Shown piece after piece: positions 21,013 to 22,127 of a stretch of 22,127 nucleotides of DNA. Source of the DNA: Podila epigama (Eukaryota > Mortierellomycota > Mortierellomycetes > Mortierellales > Mortierellaceae); contig JAAAVE010000202.1 of NCBI GenBank assembly GCA_015679605.1, positions 4,735 to 26,861 of the forward strand, in the 5' to 3' direction. Position numbers and translations under genes: made by a program. The stretch's first letter is position 1; each line of letters begins with the position of its first letter. The notes under the pieces were generated by a model. It did no database searches, was not told the DNA's origin, and was given only the letters and a program-made list of their open reading frames with translations.

Positions 21013-21351
21013 AGCATACAAAAAGCATGGAGATGCATGTCTAGGATAAAATTGCTCTATTCCTTGCATGGGTTCATTGGCGAGCTGGTGGCAAACAGGA
21101 ACCCCCCTTTTGAAACGGTCGCCAACCTCCTTTTCTTTCTTGACGACAGCGAAAGCAACCCCCTTCTCCCTTTTTTTGTCCTTTATTTTTTTTTCTTCCT
21201 CCTCCTCCTCCCTTTCTTTGCTCTCTCCTCTTTGCTGTAGACTTCATGGCATACAAACGAAGAAAGAAGAGAAAAGGGATTATTTTGCTCGCCCCAGCTA
21301 ATTGTTGTCCAGACCTTACTAAGACGGACGAACGACTGAATGGTGTTAAAC

Positions 21352-21376
21352 GAAGGAAGGAAGGAAGGAAGGAAGG
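21352..21376. repeat. GGAA tetranucleotide microsatellite
   Basis: Six uninterrupted copies of a GAAG/GGAA tetramer lie in non-coding sequence. Confidence 0.9.
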
Positions 21377-21881
21377 GTAGTTCTTCGTTATTCTACAAGC
21401 AAGCATGACAAAGACAACATCTGTCGTTCGTTCGTCAGAAAAGAACAATGACAAAGACGGGGCGAAGAAAAGACCTAATCCTATCGCCCCTGCATCCGTC
21501 TTTCCTCGGTGTGTCCTTTTTTTTTCTCTCTCTATCTCTCTCTGTCCAAAGTGTCCCAATGTAAGCAGCAAACTGGTCGATAATGTTGAAAAACGAGAAA
21601 ATAGGGCTGTTCCCATTGCGTCTCACCCTATTCTAAAAGGACAAAAAGACCATTGTAATAATAATATTAAAAAACGGTCGTCCAATGCATTCCGCACAGC
21701 TCTTTCATGACGTTTGAAGCTGCTTGATGGATGCTCAGAGTTTTGCCATCTCTTTTGTTCATTTTTACTTTTCTCTCTTTCTCTTTTTCTCTCTTTTTTT
21801 GTCTTCCTTTACACCTCCTTTTGTTTTCTCCGTTACCATCTCTCATACAATCGACTCGACTCAAAAATCAACCACACTTTA

Positions 21882-21909
21882 CCCGCCTCCCCCTCCCCCT
21901 CCCCTCCCC
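21882..21909 (-). promoter_or_regulatory. Possible G-quadruplex block upstream of the 22078 gene
   Basis: The + strand is C-rich with single T spacers. The minus strand therefore reads as G runs of 4, 4, 5 and 5 separated by single A bases, followed by GG-C-GGG. This fits the usual G3+N1-7 quadruplex pattern with very short loops. It lies about 170 bp upstream of the putative start at 22078. Confidence 0.5.
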
Positions 21910-22077
21910 AACGTCTCAGACGCGTACCCACACAATCGCACAATCCCTCTCACCACGAAAGAAAGAGAAAAAAAACACACATATACACAAACACGCATAT
22001 TAGCGCACACTCATTTCACGTCTGGCTCCTTTCTCCATTTCACAGGTACACAGTCCTTCATTGCATGCATTTCAACA

Positions 22078-22127
22078 ATGTCCTTTGAGTTCCGAGGAAT
22101 GAGACGGGGTAGACATCTTTTAGGAAA
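22078..22127 (+). CDS. Possible start of a further gene, cut by window end
   Basis: An ATG in a good context (ttcaacaATGt, A at -3) opens a frame that stays open to the last base of the window and reads MSFEFRGMRRGRHLLG. The CT-rich and CA-rich sequence upstream resembles the leaders of the other genes here. Sixteen codons are too few to identify the product, and a chance open frame cannot be excluded. Confidence 0.35.
   Translation, partial: MSFEFRGMRRGRHLLG

Larger units (their letters stand above)
20404..22077. other. Intergenic region without a convincing gene
   Basis: These 1.67 kb hold the 3' UTR of the preceding gene and a probable promoter of a gene starting near 22078. Open frames on both strands are short or built from low-complexity tracts (for example the purine/pyrimidine stretch 21150-21240). 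Features seen: a hexamer array (20965-21012), a GGAA repeat (21352-21376), CT-rich tracts (21520-21545, 21765-21835), a C-rich block (21882-21909) and a CA-rich stretch (21975-22015). No tRNA-like B box or rRNA segment was recognised. Confidence 0.6.

Noticed and set aside
21246-21378. ATG after a pyrimidine tract ending in tgtag, resembling a splice acceptor plus a short coding exon
   Set aside because: The frame is about 43 codons and ends in the GGAA microsatellite. No partner exon with a matching frame was found.
21074-21616. 180-codon open frame on the minus strand
   Set aside because: Its composition follows the purine/pyrimidine tracts (runs of Lys, Arg, Gly, Glu, Ser). It has no domain-like region, no consistent splice context and no family resemblance.
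1-22127. CRISPR arrays, insertion sequences, transposon ends, rRNA or viral remnants
   Set aside because: No direct-repeat/spacer pattern, transposase or reverse transcriptase motif, long terminal repeat or rRNA-like segment was seen on either strand.

Overview
The window looks like a gene-dense nuclear segment of a filamentous fungus. Nearly every gene is split by short GT-AG introns (mostly about 90-160 bp), 5' leaders are CT-rich, and several proteins (a vacuolar-type alkaline phosphatase, an Ape2-type M1 aminopeptidase, a protein resembling fungal family DUF7137) are typical of fungi. The style of intron, the T- and C-rich leaders and the serine/glutamine-rich tails suggest an early-diverging fungus (Mucoromycota, perhaps Mortierellaceae). 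That placement is inference; no rRNA or mitochondrial marker is present.

Layout, left to right. (1) 39-6739, +: the 3' part of a very large cysteine-rich modular protein. It has 27 visible copies of an eight-cysteine module of about 60 residues, then two related helical domains; its 5' end lies outside the window. (2) 6924-8424, -: CutC in eight exons. (3) 8544-10574, -: Pho8-like membrane alkaline phosphatase in four exons. (4) 10808-12205, +: METTL21-like methyltransferase in five exons, head-to-head with (3). (5) 12400-13274, +: peptide methionine sulfoxide reductase A in two exons, with a possible mitochondrial leader. (6) 13395-18166, -: M1 aminopeptidase in eleven exons, with an unusual glutamine-rich C-terminal tail. 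(7) 19083-20403, +: small secreted/membrane protein resembling DUF7137, in five exons. (8) 20404-22077: about 1.7 kb without a convincing gene but with simple repeats and C-rich tracts. (9) 22078 to the window end: the possible first codons of another gene.

All exon joins below were placed by hand. Each complete model keeps a single open frame with GT-AG introns, and its exon lengths sum to a multiple of three: 741, 1674, 951, 765, 3150 and 861 nt for models 2 to 7. The neighbours do not form an obvious pathway; most are housekeeping (copper handling/CutC, vacuolar phosphate recovery, protein methylation, methionine repair, peptide turnover).

The most novel element is the cysteine-rich protein. 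Its modules show a two-module higher-order period, its introns fall exactly at module borders, and its C-terminus is an internally duplicated helical domain that I cannot assign to a known family.
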